From contig CM055909.1 in assembly GCA_029582155.1 (NCBI GenBank), positions 19,174,798 to 19,238,797 on the forward strand: DNA of 64,000 nucleotides, read 5' to 3'. Below, piece after piece: positions 1 to 10,204 of the stretch. The translations under genes and the position numbers were made by a program. The first letter of the stretch is position 1, and every line of letters starts with the position of its first letter. This DNA comes from Panopea generosa. Lineage: Eukaryota; Mollusca; Bivalvia; Adapedonta; Hiatellidae. The notes under the pieces are model-generated. The model was not told the DNA's origin, did not search any database, and saw nothing but the letters and a program-made list of their open reading frames with translations.

Positions 1-1
1 T

Positions 2-76
2 GTAACATGTATGTCCAAAAACACAGTGAAAAACATCGTTGGTGTGGACTCAATTCTTCCATGGATCAAGATCTAG
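2..76 (+). pseudogene. 3' end of conserved short ORF (family 2), truncated by window edge
   Basis: The frame matches the last codons of the ORF at 59321-59566 and 9404-9649 (residues VTCMSKNTVKNIVG). Here a change turns the tyrosine codon near the end into TAG at 74-76, so the last few residues are lost. Function unknown. The window starts inside the ORF. Confidence 0.3.
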
Positions 77-638
77 AATTGTAAATTTTAAAGTTCAATT
101 TGGTGATAACTATTAATTTCTATGATAATATGTCAGCTATTTGCTGAAGATGCGGTTTAAACCATCAATTTTAAAATGACCAAGAATTGCCTAGATATAT
201 GGTATCATCATCAAATTTTATGTGGTTATTTCTAAAATACTGACTGTTTAACACATTGTAAACAAAGGTAATTCACTGGCTCATTAATCATTAAGAAAAG
301 AAGAATTAAAGGAAAAGGTTGTACTCGTACTTCCTTCATCTGTATTCAAGGGAGACAAAGTGGTATGAATATTGTATGTATGTTTTGCACTTTTTTGTTG
401 ATTTATATACTTTATATAAATGTGTAGCAAATTGACAAAGGTCGGCAACTCAAGTTAGAATATAACTATACTTAAAATTCATAATTTTGTTTTTACATCA
501 ATAAAATTATGAATATACAATTATACAATACATACAAATCAACAAAATTTACTCAACATGAACAAAAATAACGGTCTGATTATGTTCTCAGCTTTTATTA
601 CATTAACAATGTGCACTTTAATAAACGTTTGTCTTATT
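77..638. other. Spacer between ORF family 2 and the minisatellite
   Basis: AT-rich sequence with no convincing ORF. The same spacer lies at 9650-10204, 48697-49230 and 59567-60121. It always ends in a short conserved edge (TTTAATAAACGTTTG or close variants) where the 39-bp array begins. Confidence 0.6.
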
Positions 639-2433
639 GATGTAGCGATGTAAACTGCTGGTCACTAGCATGATACTGACGTCACGATACAAACTGTTTC
701 ACACTAGTATATTACAAACTATTTCTATCTAAAATGAAACTGATGTCGTGATAAAAACTATTTCTCACTAGTATATTTCTGATGTCACGATAAAATCTCT
801 GACTCACTAGTAAATTACTCATATCACGATACAAACTATTACTCGAAAGTATATTACTTATGTCACAATACAATATTTTACTCATAGGTATATAAATGAT
901 ATCACGATACAGTCTTTTACTCACTAGTCTATTACTGATGTCGCGATACAAACTATTACTCACTAGTATATAACTGATGTCACTGTACAAACTATTATTC
1001 ACTAGTATGTTACTGATGTCACGATACAAATTATAACTCATTAGTATATTACTGATATCGCAATAAAAACTATTACTTACTAGTATATAACAGATTTCGC
1101 GATACAAACTATTTCTCACTAATATATAACTGATGTCACGATACAAACTCTTTCTAACCAGTATGTAACTGACGTCACGAAGCAATCTATAATTCATTAG
1201 TATATTACTGATGTCGTGATACAAACTATTACTCACTAGTATATAACTGATGTCACGATACAAACTCTTTCTAACTAGTATGTAACTGATGTCACGAAGC
1301 AAACTATTTCTCATTAGTATATTACTGATGTCGTGATACAAACTATTTCTCACTAGTACGTTACTGATGTCGCGATACAATCTATGACTTACTAGTATGT
1401 AACTGATGTCGAAATTCAAACCTTTTCTCACTAGTTAATTGATGTCACGATACAAATTATTTCTAACTAGTATGTAACTGATGTCTCGATATAAACTATT
1501 TCTCACTAGTATATAACTAATGTCGCAATACGAACTATTTCTCATAAGTGTGTTACTGACGTTGTGATAAAAACAATTTCTCACTAGTATACTATTGATG
1601 ACGAGATACAAACTATTACTCACTAGTAAGTTACTGATGTCGTTATATAAACTATTTCTCACTAGTATATTATATATGTCACGATACAAAATATTACTCA
1701 CTTGTATGTAACTGATGTCGCGATACAAACTATTTCTCACTAGTATGTTACTGATGTCACGATACAAACATTTACTCACTAGTATATTATTCATATCATG
1801 ATACAAACTATTCCTCGAAAGTAAATTATTGATTTCATAATACAAACTATTACTCATAAATATATTACTGATGTCACGATACAAACATTTACTCACTAGT
1901 ATATTATTCATATCATGATACAAACTATTCCTCGAAAGTAAATTACTGATTTCATAATACAAACTATTACTCATTAATATATTTCTGGTGTCACGATACA
2001 AACTATTTCTCACTAGTATGTAACTGATGTCACGATACAAACATTTACCCACTAGTATATTACTCATATCATGATACAAATTATTACTCGAAAGTAAATT
2101 ACTGATTTCATAATACAAATTATTACTCATAAATATATTACTGATGACACGATACAAACAGTTACTCACTAGTATATTACTCATATCATGATACAAACTA
2201 TTACTCGAAAGTAAATTACTGATTTCATAATACAAATTATTACTCATAAATATATTACTGATGTCACGATATATACTTTTACTCACTTGTATATTACTGA
2301 TGTCGCAATACAAACTTTTACTCACAAGTATAATAATGATGACGCAATACAAACTATTACTCACTAGTATATAACTGATGTCGCGATACAAAATATTTCT
2401 CACTAGTATATTACTGATGTCGCAATACAAACG
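639..2433. repeat. 39-bp minisatellite array 1 (about 46 units)
   Basis: Tandem units of 39 bp built around CTAGTATATTACTGATGTC and CGATACAAACTATTACTCA, with many point variants. The first unit carries an exact TGACGTCA. From about 1750 to 2280 the units are ordered into higher-order repeats of three units (117 bp), with variants reading CCTCGAAAGTAAATTACTG. Because 39 is a multiple of three and one minus-strand frame lacks stops, long ORFs appear (712-1431 and 1435-2430, repeating N-S-L-Y-R-D-I-S-N-I-L-V). I treat these as by-products of the repeat. Compared with the matching array at 49231-52345, about 1.06 kb near the left end and a 273-bp block are absent. Confidence 0.93.
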
Positions 2434-2722
2434 GCTTATGTCTGGTACAGCACAAGCACACGTATCTATCTTGGAAAGTCATTAAGTCTAATTAATTGTG
2501 CAATGAACATATCTTAAATACTTTTAAAAACATTAAATTGCTTTTATACAATAGTCGAACATCAAAAATACCATTTTGACTCATTGTAAATGAAATTACA
2601 AACATAATGTTTTAATTGAAATTACAATCAGAATTTTAAATTTGTTTGATGTAATTTATCTTCCATACAATTTAACAATTGTTATGAATATTTTTCAAAA
2701 AAGATAATACAAGTTTAATCAC

Positions 2723-3064
2723 ATGGGCAATTATTATTATTACTACAAAGTGTTGTATTCATGGGAAATTAATATAATCAATGATATAAAATCGCATAAA
2801 ACTGATACGCCGGTTTTTATGAAATTATGCGTGTTATCGAGCTCGGCGGAAAACTGTTGTGTAATTTATAGAGACTTTAAATGCTGCTTTAAATTTGGAC
2901 GCTTCAATTTGGGAAAGTGTTCTATAAGTAAAGTTTCTTCTGACGAAAGACGGTTTATAATATGGCACAAACGATCTAATGGTAAAGGTATTCACTTCAA
3001 AGCTAGAAAAGATTTTGGTCCTACTCAGATTTATTCTGAGGTCTTCCTCCACCAATACAACTAG
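2723..3064 (+). CDS. PH-like family copy A, chimeric with a SINE-derived C-terminus
   Basis: A 113-aa ORF starting at ATG 2723. Residues 9-97 match residues 13-101 of the intact family member at 6504-6893, covering the predicted beta strands of the PH-like fold. The first eight residues (MGNYYYYY) come from unrelated upstream DNA, and the normal CRE-TATA promoter and leader are absent. After KARKD the frame runs into the 3' part of SINE-1, giving FGPTQIYSEVFLHQYN and a stop. The C-terminal helix with the conserved Trp is therefore missing, so a stable PH fold is doubtful. Its internal residues (SAENCCVIYRD) define a second subtype, shared with D and partly with E. It lies about 290 bp after minisatellite array 1. 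Expression is unknown; it may be a pseudogene, yet the chimeric frame is also intact in the second copy at 52636-52977. Confidence 0.45.
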   Translation: MGNYYYYYKVLYSWEINIINDIKSHKTDTPVFMKLCVLSSSAENCCVIYRDFKCCFKFGRFNLGKCSISKVSSDERRFIIWHKRSNGKGIHFKARKDFGPTQIYSEVFLHQYN

Positions 3065-3115
3065 AAATGACATATATAACCTGAAATGTATTGAAATTGG
3101 CGTTAAACACCATTC
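3013..3115 (+). mobile_element. SINE-1 3' fragment fused to PH copy A
   Basis: Matches the core and 3' part of the full SINE-1 copies (for example 13570-13671), from TTTGGTCCTACTCAG to the end GGCGTTAAACACCATTC. The tRNA-like head is missing. The break is inside codon 97/98 of the PH-like ORF, so the SINE supplies 16 codons and the stop. Confidence 0.75.
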
Positions 3116-3320
3116 AAAAAATATTTCACTGACAAACAATCTAGACGTGAGGGGCTTGTTAACGATGTGCTTGATATAAGCAACATGTTTGTGAAGGATA
3201 ACTTCCCAGAGACAATCACAGAATAAACCCGCAGTTCAATCCCTTGTTCGCAAAAGTTCAGTCGTATGTATTGACTGGCCAAAAAAAAATATACTGACGT
3301 AAAAAAGAAACTATGCACTT
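3116..3320 (+). other. Unidentified transposon-like coding fragment after SINE-1
   Basis: In the + frame the DNA reads residues like KIFH/KYFTDKQSR, then VLDIGNMFVKDNFPEI and a stop. The same stretch follows every SINE-1 copy. It resembles conserved segments in repeat-derived animal ORFs, but I cannot name the element. It is short and interrupted, so non-coding today. Confidence 0.3.
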
Positions 3321-3401
3321 GGTTTTTCTTTTTTTTTTATCTTAGGCAACTCTTGTAAAAAGATACACATTTGGAACCAAAACTTAGTATATATAAATAT
3401 A

Positions 3402-4088
3402 TATAGCATGTGAGTTGTAATGAATCATTAACTTGATCCTAAAAGCTATCAGTTCATGTATTTAAATTTGTCCACCCTGTCCAGATGTGTCCCATGTAAT
3501 TCCATAGTAGACAAGTCATGGTCGACACAAATATTGGTTTAGCAGAGGCCTTGATATTGTATCTATGGTTTGCTTTGTAGCTAGGCGCACTCGCAGTAGT
3601 CTGGTCTGTACCTTTATGTCTTGGTTATTCACAAATAATTATCTCCATATATATATATATATATATATATATATCATGCATTGTGAATGAGCATCTGAAA
3701 AGATCCTAAAAGTCGTAAATTCCGTTGTTGTGTGAATTTAATTATCTCCCTTTATGAAAATAAATATATATAAATTCAATGTATCTATATGATCCATCGG
3801 GTTCATAAATCTGTCCTTAATATAGCATGTGAGTAGTAATGAATTCTTAACTGGATCCTACTCATATAAAGCTATCAGTTCATGTATGTAAATTTGTCCA
3901 CCCTGTCCAGATGTGTTGCTAGTAATTCCATAGTATATAAGTCATGGTCGACACCAAATTTATTGGTTTGGCAGAGGCCTTGATATTGTATCTATGGTTT
4001 GCTTTGTAGCTAGGCGCACTTGCCGTGATCTGATATCTGTACCTTTATGTCTTGGTTATTCACAATTAATTATCTCCATATATATATG
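3402..4088. repeat. Direct duplication of a roughly 265-bp spacer, each copy ending in (AT)n
   Basis: 3402-3674 and 3822-4088 are two diverged copies of one spacer with landmarks TTTGTCCACCCTGTCCAGAT, GCAGAGGCCTTGATATTG and GTAGCTAGGCGCAC. Other blocks have only the second half of a single copy (13986-14106, 36706-36830, 63752-63870). The same duplication is present at 53313-54031. Confidence 0.8.
3647..3674. repeat. (AT)n microsatellite
   Basis: Uninterrupted AT dinucleotides at the end of the first duplicated spacer copy. Confidence 0.95.
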
Positions 4089-4255
4089 CCTACATGATGC
4101 AGTGTGTTCCGTCATAATCAAAGATAAAAAATAACGTTGGTTTATTCTTCGTTAAATGATTTATTAGGAATCAAAACTGAAATTGGCTATTTAAGAATTG
4201 TCAGGTTATTTACTTGATTGTTTACTGTAAATGTGTATGGATTTCTGTAATTTGT

Positions 4256-4945
4256 TCAATACCGATTGTGTCCACCTTTCCTATGAATCAGAGTAACGGT
4301 TCTCGATCCCATCGGCCGGACGTATTGTCAAATGACGTTATTTGGAATTACGTTCCATTCTTTGACAAGGGCAACTGTAAGGTCATGAATGTTGTTAATA
4401 ACATGATTTTTTCTTGAACTCCGTCCAAGAAGGTCCCATATGTGTTCAATACGATTCATGTCCGGTGAGCAAGCCGGCCATTGTAACACGATGACGTTAT
4501 GCTTGGCGAGATAATTATGCGTTAGGCGAGCAGTTTGTGGCCTTCTATAATCGTGATGGCCTAATGGAAGATTGAGTTTATACAAATGAGCTCTCTCGTT
4601 TATAAAAGTCCTTATTTCTATTATTATTTTTTTATTATATACAGCCGGCATGCTGATGCAGAAATGGAACCACCACTGGATGGAGAACGTCGTCAATATA
4701 ACGCTATACATTTAGATTGTAAGGAATGACGACCAGATCTATTTTTCGACCACGTATTATCCCGCCCCAAACCACAATGCTACCTCTACCTAAAGGAACC
4801 CGCTCCAATAAGCAATTATCAGTATAACGTTTACCTCGACGGCGGGAAGCGCCTACTATCAGCAAGCTAAGATTGAAATGGGACTCGTCGCTAAACAACA
4901 CCCTTGCTCATTGGACACGAATTCAACGTAAATGACGTTGATTGA
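4256..4945 (-). pseudogene. Tc1/mariner-like transposase remnant 1
   Basis: Read on the minus strand, two open pieces cover the catalytic half of a Tc1-family transposase: LFSDESHFNLSLL (second catalytic Asp region), then GGGSIVVWGGI, NLNVQRYIDD (read across a frame break), and HNVIVLQWPACSPDMN with R-I-E-H-I-W (third catalytic acidic region), then DLLGR. The C-terminus IHRKGGHNRY with a stop at 4256-4258 follows an in-frame TGA about 25 codons earlier. The N-terminal DNA-binding part is absent. A frameshift near 4710 separates the two pieces. The same TGA appears in other copies, so the element was already dead when the block multiplied. Confidence 0.85.
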
Positions 4946-4990
4946 TTAATTGATTGAATATTTCAAACTGTTACCACTACGCTATCAAAA
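4946..4990 (-). mobile_element. SINE-2 remnant (ends only)
   Basis: Only the ATTGATTGAATATTT tail and the first 25-30 bases of the tRNA-like head (complement of GTTACCACTACGCTATC) remain. About 200 bp of the element found in the other blocks is deleted. The same deletion is at 54885-54930. Confidence 0.6.
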
Positions 4991-6251
4991 CAGACATTAG
5001 TACAACACATATAAAATTGATATCTAGTTTATTTTATAGTTTATGTCACAAAACATGTGCTATCATACTACAAACACCCCTAAGGCTCCATCTAAAAATA
5101 GAATGACATAATTTAAAAATAGCAGATTGGGTTTATACTATGTTCTATGTTGTTGTACATATAATGAGGCTCGTATAAAAATAAATAAAACAATAGTCAA
5201 TATAAAAGTGCAGTTTCTTGTTTGTGCCAGTATAAATATATTAAAAAAAACTTATTCAGTTGTGAGATTAATAGATTTATTTAATGATACACTGAGACTA
5301 TCCGGAAATAAACCCGTCCATATAATCATATATTGAGGAAAGTCAGAAAAAATCTCATTAAAACCTAATATAGATCTAAATAGTAAAACAAGTATTGTTC
5401 ATAAAAACTGAACTGGCACTCATGAATATTTCGTGTATGACCGTAAACGATAGTTTTTAGATTTTGAACGTAAATAGTGATATTTCTCAATGTTCCTACA
5501 CTAATAACGGTACTTAATTAAATTGGCATCACATTCGAATTCACAAATAGCTGTGTGGGTAAGGCAGTTATATTTAAATCTTGAAGTTGTTGGTTTGATT
5601 CTTACCTCTGGCCGTATATATTTTTAATATTTCATCTGCATAACTCAATGCGAGAAAATTGGCCAAGTTTAACACATTGTTTAGAAGGTTCATTTATTTA
5701 AAGAAATATACGAGTATTTAACATTATTTGATGTACATGTTAATCGCTGTAGAAAATGTCGACTAAGAAATATTTATAAAATGCGCAACGTTGTACATGC
5801 CATCGTTATGATCTGGTAGCTGTGACTGACTGTAGACGATTCAATTTTAGAGTTTTATCTGTTTTATGTATCAAACTATAGTTTTCTGTATTTAAGAGAA
5901 AATTGAGTACACTTTCACGAGATATATAATTGTTTATGTTTATTCCGAAAATCTCTCTATTATAAAAGTTTACGAACTTATCGAACAACCCTTGTATATA
6001 TAGACTTTTTCGGATACTATATTTACTGAATTTTGAAAACCTATCTTATAATATTGATAAATAAAGTTTAAATCATAAATGAATAAAAGCAATAAGCGGG
6101 CAAAATACAATCACCACAGTGGTGGAAGTGACATTAGGATGATTCTGTAAATCAGCGAATCTCTTTACAACCCCCTTATCACATTCCTTTAACTTATTGG
6201 AAAACTCTTTAAAACATGTAAAAAAAATTAGACTTACCATAACCACAAGTA
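4991..6251. other. Conserved upstream spacer of PH-like gene B
   Basis: No gene recognised. The stretch recurs upstream of C, E, F, G and B' and contains small ORFs whose frames are broken by single-base indels between copies, so it looks non-coding. A segment near 6080-6180 (AATAAGCGGGCAAAATACAA, then TCACCACAGTGGTGG, which holds a small palindrome) is among the most conserved parts. Confidence 0.6.
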
Positions 6252-6338
6252 CACTGATAACGTCATTGAACGCGAATGACTAGCCTACTGAAATGTCGTC
6301 TGCCGAACAGAGTGACGTCAATACATGGTATATAAAAA
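6252..6338 (+). promoter_or_regulatory. CRE-TATA promoter of PH-like gene B
   Basis: An ACGTCATTGAA half-site at about 6260, a full palindromic CRE TGACGTCA at 6313-6320 and a TATA box TATATAAAAA at 6329-6338, 175 bp before the ATG. The same layout is kept at the other gene copies, which supports function. TGACGTCA is the classic CREB/ATF binding site; whether it responds to cAMP or stress here is inference. Transcription should start near 6360, giving a leader of about 145 nt. Confidence 0.65.
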
Positions 6339-6503
6339 CGATATTACATTTACCAGACATAACATCGTAGTAAATCAGAGCAGGAAACATATTACTGCTA
6401 AGACTTGCATAGTTTATGACATAAACTATCTTACTTGGAATTTCTATGTTATAAAAAAAACAATTTCTTATTCTTAATATTTGTGTATAGCACATAAGAA
6501 GAA

Positions 6504-6893
6504 ATGGAAATGAACACGCTTCAAGCTAGCAACTACACAGTGTTGTACTCTGGGGAAATTAATATAATCAACGATATAAAATCACACAAAACTGATACAC
6601 CGGTTTTCATGAAATTATGCGTGTCATCGAACTCGGTCGAAAAATATTGTGAACTTTATAGAGACGCTAATTACTGCTTTAAATTTGGACGATTCAATTT
6701 GGGAAAGTGTTCTATACGTGAAGTTTCCTCTGGCGAACGACAGTTTATAATCTGGTACAACCGATCCGATGGTAAAGGTATTCACTTCAAAGCAAGAAAT
6801 GATGAAGACGCCAAAGAGTGGAAAAGAGTCTTGAAACCCATGTTGTCGCCTTGTTCGTCACCAAAAGTTCCAATACGTAATATAGATAATTGA
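6504..6893 (+). CDS. PH-like small protein, copy B (129 aa)
   Basis: Reference copy of the family. The ATG at 6504 has a good animal context (AGAAATGG), lies at a fixed distance from the promoter and is shared by all intact copies. No signal peptide or membrane segment is visible, so a cytoplasmic protein is likely. The layout fits a single PH or PH-like fold: beta-type segments near residues 14-22, 34-41, 47-53, 64-74, 79-86 and 91-98, then an amphipathic helix 100-112 (DEDAKEWKRVLKP) with Trp106 at the place of the nearly invariant PH tryptophan. PH domains bind phosphoinositides or proteins, but no basic phosphoinositide-binding signature is clear, so the ligand is unknown. The last 16 residues (LSPCSSPKVPIRNIDN) are encoded by the first unit of a 61-bp repeat. 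No intron is seen. An IRS-type PTB domain with the same fold is the main alternative. Confidence 0.7.
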   Translation: MEMNTLQASNYTVLYSGEINIINDIKSHKTDTPVFMKLCVSSNSVEKYCELYRDANYCFKFGRFNLGKCSIREVSSGERQFIIWYNRSDGKGIHFKARNDEDAKEWKRVLKPMLSPCSSPKVPIRNIDN

Positions 6894-7270
6894 ACACTTG
6901 TCACGAGTTTGTGTCACCACAATATGTTCCTGAACGTTAACGCAATATATACAACATGATCGTCGCATTATGTATTGCCAAATGTTTCAGGACGTCAGCA
7001 CAATACGTTGGAACTTGTCACTAGATTGTGTGTCACCATCATATGTTCCCAGACGTCAATCCGATACATATTAAACATTTGTCATCAGATTTTGTGTCAC
7101 CGCCAGATGTTTCCAAACGTTAGTCTGATACATAAACACTTGCCACCAGCTTGTGTTTCAACACCAGATATTCCAAGACGTCAATCCGATACATAAGCAC
7201 TTGTCGTCGCCGCAGTGTAAGCCAACAAATGATTCAAGACTTCAGCACAATATATAACTCTCATCAATGA
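6841..7270 (+). repeat. 61-bp repeat array in the 3' end of copy B
   Basis: About seven imperfect units of 61-64 bp with core ATGTTCCAAGACGTCAATCC then GATACATAAACACTTGTCAC. The first unit overlaps the last 16 codons and the stop. Each unit keeps a GACGTCA-like core. It is probably transcribed as 3' UTR. Confidence 0.85.
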
Positions 7271-9300
7271 AAGTGTGTGCTTTACGAGAACTTTATTTTA
7301 AATACTTGTGCGTACGGTTAATACAAACATGAATACAGGAAGTCTTTACTTATAGGATTGAATGATTGTACAATTGATAACATAATTTCAAATATAGATT
7401 ACAAGCAGTTTTTTACAAAAGTCTCGTAGCTCTTACTTATATTCAGTCTTTTCTTATTTTATGCTATAGCTAAGATAACCTTCTGATTATATCATGCTTT
7501 ATTTTGTTAATTACTATTATTTATAAATATAAGCAATGTGTGTATTGTATTGTTAAAACAAAGTTGTAAATTACTGATAGATGCAATATAATACTGCTTA
7601 TAAGAACAACTTCTTGTGTTCCATTATTCGTTTTTGTACACTATGTAATGTTTTTTCTATAGTTAAAATCATTTTTCAGCTATGTTTAAATAGATAGCTG
7701 TATAGAACTTGATATTGGGTGGGGATTTTAATTTGGGGCTATTGACTTTTGAGGTCCACATAGCCAAACAAAATACCACCAAGAAAGTGGGTAGACATGT
7801 ACGTGTACAGTTGTTCAATCAAGTCAACGACTATTTTTCAAATATGTATATGTTTATTGTATTGGTAAATCAATTTACAACATTAGATGTGACAACTTAA
7901 TCTTTGAAATGTCCTACATACAAAAATCAATAACAATTGATTACTTAATGCATCGTACTGTATAAACGATGAAAAGTTTTATTTAAATTAGAAACAACCA
8001 TGACCGTAGTAATATACATTAAAACGGACATTTGTACTATGGGTACAGTACATTTGCGGTTAATTGAATATTGTACAAGTTGCATGGTGTTTACAATTTC
8101 GAATGTTAATATAATTTAGAACCAATACATTAACTATGTTTACAACCGTTCTCCAATAAACAAAACACGGACTGTATTTTAAATCGATTCAAAGTAAGTT
8201 GATAGTTGAACAAAAAGAAAAAAAGGCTACAACCGTTTTGAATGCAAACAGTTCATAATTAAGTACATATACCTGTTTTACCTGTAGCGGACACGACACT
8301 GTTTACAACCGTTCTCCAATAAACAAAAATGAGTTTCAATATGTACTTAACAACTTTAAAAACGCAATTATCTAGTTCCCGGTATTGAAGCATGCCTACC
8401 ATATTTACAAAAAAACAAGCAAAGAGAAACTGATTGTAACAAATGAAAACAAACCTAGGTCACACAGAATCAAATGGGGAAACATGTAAACTATACTCGT
8501 AAAAACGAAAACTATACCGCATATAAATTCTCGTCTGTAAGTTTCTATTTATCTAAATATCTTTGTTCCTTATTTACTATCTTTTATTCATTTTTATTGT
8601 TTTCTTAATTATATTCACCTTTTATATATTACTTGTAAAACATTGTTTTATTGTTTTGTTATCTAAAGTGATCATGTAATGTGTTAAGTTTCAATATTGT
8701 GAAGATTGTATCGAACCTGACGAGTTTGTGCATACCATAACATTGAATTATGAAGTACATGGAATGGAATACATGTATATTCATCACAAAAAAATGATCA
8801 AATCAAGACACAAGTATGACATGAATGACAAACAAAGACAAATTAAATAAAACTTTCTGATCATGTTTTTATATTTAACAAATTAGTTCCTACTGACCGC
8901 GATTTTGTAACATATATGAACAGATAAGAATGATAGCAGATATGGAATAACATTTTATTTCGCTTCGATAAGGTACAAAACATTCACCGCTCTCATGAGT
9001 CTTGTATTTTATTTCGGCAAGATTCATTTTACATGGACAATATCGCAATTTCACTTTTTTAACATATTCTAAATGCCAGTTAAATATAAACTTTACTGAT
9101 TTTCACAAACCGTAATTTAATTCATGTCTTCTAATCGTCTCGTACAATATGACAACAATTCATGAAAGCTTCATATGCTCAGAATGATATTATACTTTTC
9201 TCTATTGTTCACGGTGTAATATTAAGTTTTGCTTATCGTGTGTTCACTATTTCAATTATACATGTATAAATAATTAAATAACACCATTTATTGCAAATAT
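7271..9300. other. Downstream spacer of block B
   Basis: AT-rich with no convincing gene. It recurs after C, E, F and B' and, shortened, after G. An ORF at 7709-7900 starts with GGDFNLG, recalling LINE endonucleases by chance, and is not maintained across copies. Two short direct repeats of TTTACAACCGTTCTCCAATA (near 8140 and 8300) flank 160 bp that is further duplicated in block E. An AATAAA poly(A) signal present in other copies is changed to AATATAA here (about 7585). Confidence 0.55.
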
Positions 9301-9403
9301 ATATATATGTTTTGATTTGCTCTCTAAGTATTTAAGAAATAAAGATTCTATCGATCTACAATGTTTGTACATCCATAAATTGCCATATTACAGTCAGGAT
9401 ATA

Positions 9404-9649
9404 ATGTCATGTAAAGCAGCTGAAACAAAGAACAAATGTAGCTCCAGTTTTACGTTGGTCACGTTTTGTGACTTGATGATGCTGGAAGAGCGACTTTGTG
9501 TGACCCGTTTACCGGACATGGCGTCTCACACCAATATTACATTTCCTACATGGCTCGTTGTAAAATGTATGTCCAAAAACACAGTGAAAAACATCGTTGG
9601 TGTGGGCTCAATTCTTCCATGGATCAAGATCTACAATTGTAAATTTTAA
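9404..9649 (+). CDS. Conserved short ORF (family 2), hypothetical
   Basis: 81 codons from the first ATG in a frame that is open further upstream to 9317 without a start. Residues include EERLCVTRLPDMASHTNITF and end in WIKIYNCKF. The local base composition is less AT-rich than the flanks. Copies at 59321-59566 (open), 48452-48696 and 19204-19425 (each with a 1-nt deletion) and the partial copy at 1-76 show it belongs to the repeated block. No domain recognised. It follows an (AT)n tract and precedes the minisatellite. It may be a decayed transposon ORF or non-coding. Confidence 0.3.
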   Translation: MSCKAAETKNKCSSSFTLVTFCDLMMLEERLCVTRLPDMASHTNITFPTWLVVKCMSKNTVKNIVGVGSILPWIKIYNCKF

Positions 9650-10204
9650 AGTACCAAGATTTGGTGATAACTATTAATTTCTATAATAATATGTCAACTA
9701 TTCGCCGAAGATGCGGTTTAAACCATCAATTCTAAAATAACCAAGAATTGCCTAGATAAATGGTATCATCATCAAATTTTATGTGGTTATTTCTAAAATA
9801 CTGACTATTTAACACGTGGTAAACAAAGGTAATTCACTGCCATATAAATCCCTGAGAAAAGAAGAAACAACGGAAAACGCTGTACATCTACCTCCTTCAT
9901 CTGTATTCAAAGGAGACAATAGTGGTGTGAGTTTTGCACGTATGTTTTGCACTTCTTATTTTTGTTGATTTATATACTTTATATAAATGTGTAGCAAATT
10001 GACAAAGTTCAACAACTCAAGTTAGAATATAACTATACTTAAAATACATAATTTTGTTTTGACATCAATAAAATTATGAATATACAATTATACAATATAT
10101 ACAAATTAACAAAGTTTACTCAACATGAAATAAAATAACAGTCTAATTATGTCTCAGCTATTCTTACATTACCACTGATCACTTTAATAAACGTTTGACT
10201 TATT
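9650..10204. other. Spacer before minisatellite array 2
   Basis: Matches 77-638 and 59567-60121. Nothing else recognised. Confidence 0.55.

Noticed and set aside
639..2433. CRISPR-like array (regular short repeats)
   Set aside because: The 39-bp units follow each other directly with no unique spacers, the organism is eukaryotic and no cas genes are near. It is a minisatellite.
4214..4417. + strand ORFs over the Tc1 remnants (also 14297, 26066, 37021, 54155)
   Set aside because: Antisense shadows of the transposase, although they recur in several blocks.
5806..5988. Minus-strand ORF (60 codons)
   Set aside because: The frame is broken by a one-base insertion or other indels in blocks C, E, F and G; no domain.
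7709..7900. ORF starting ILGGDFNLG, like a LINE endonuclease motif
   Set aside because: Only these few residues match. The rest is unlike an endonuclease, and the frame is not kept in blocks C, D or E.
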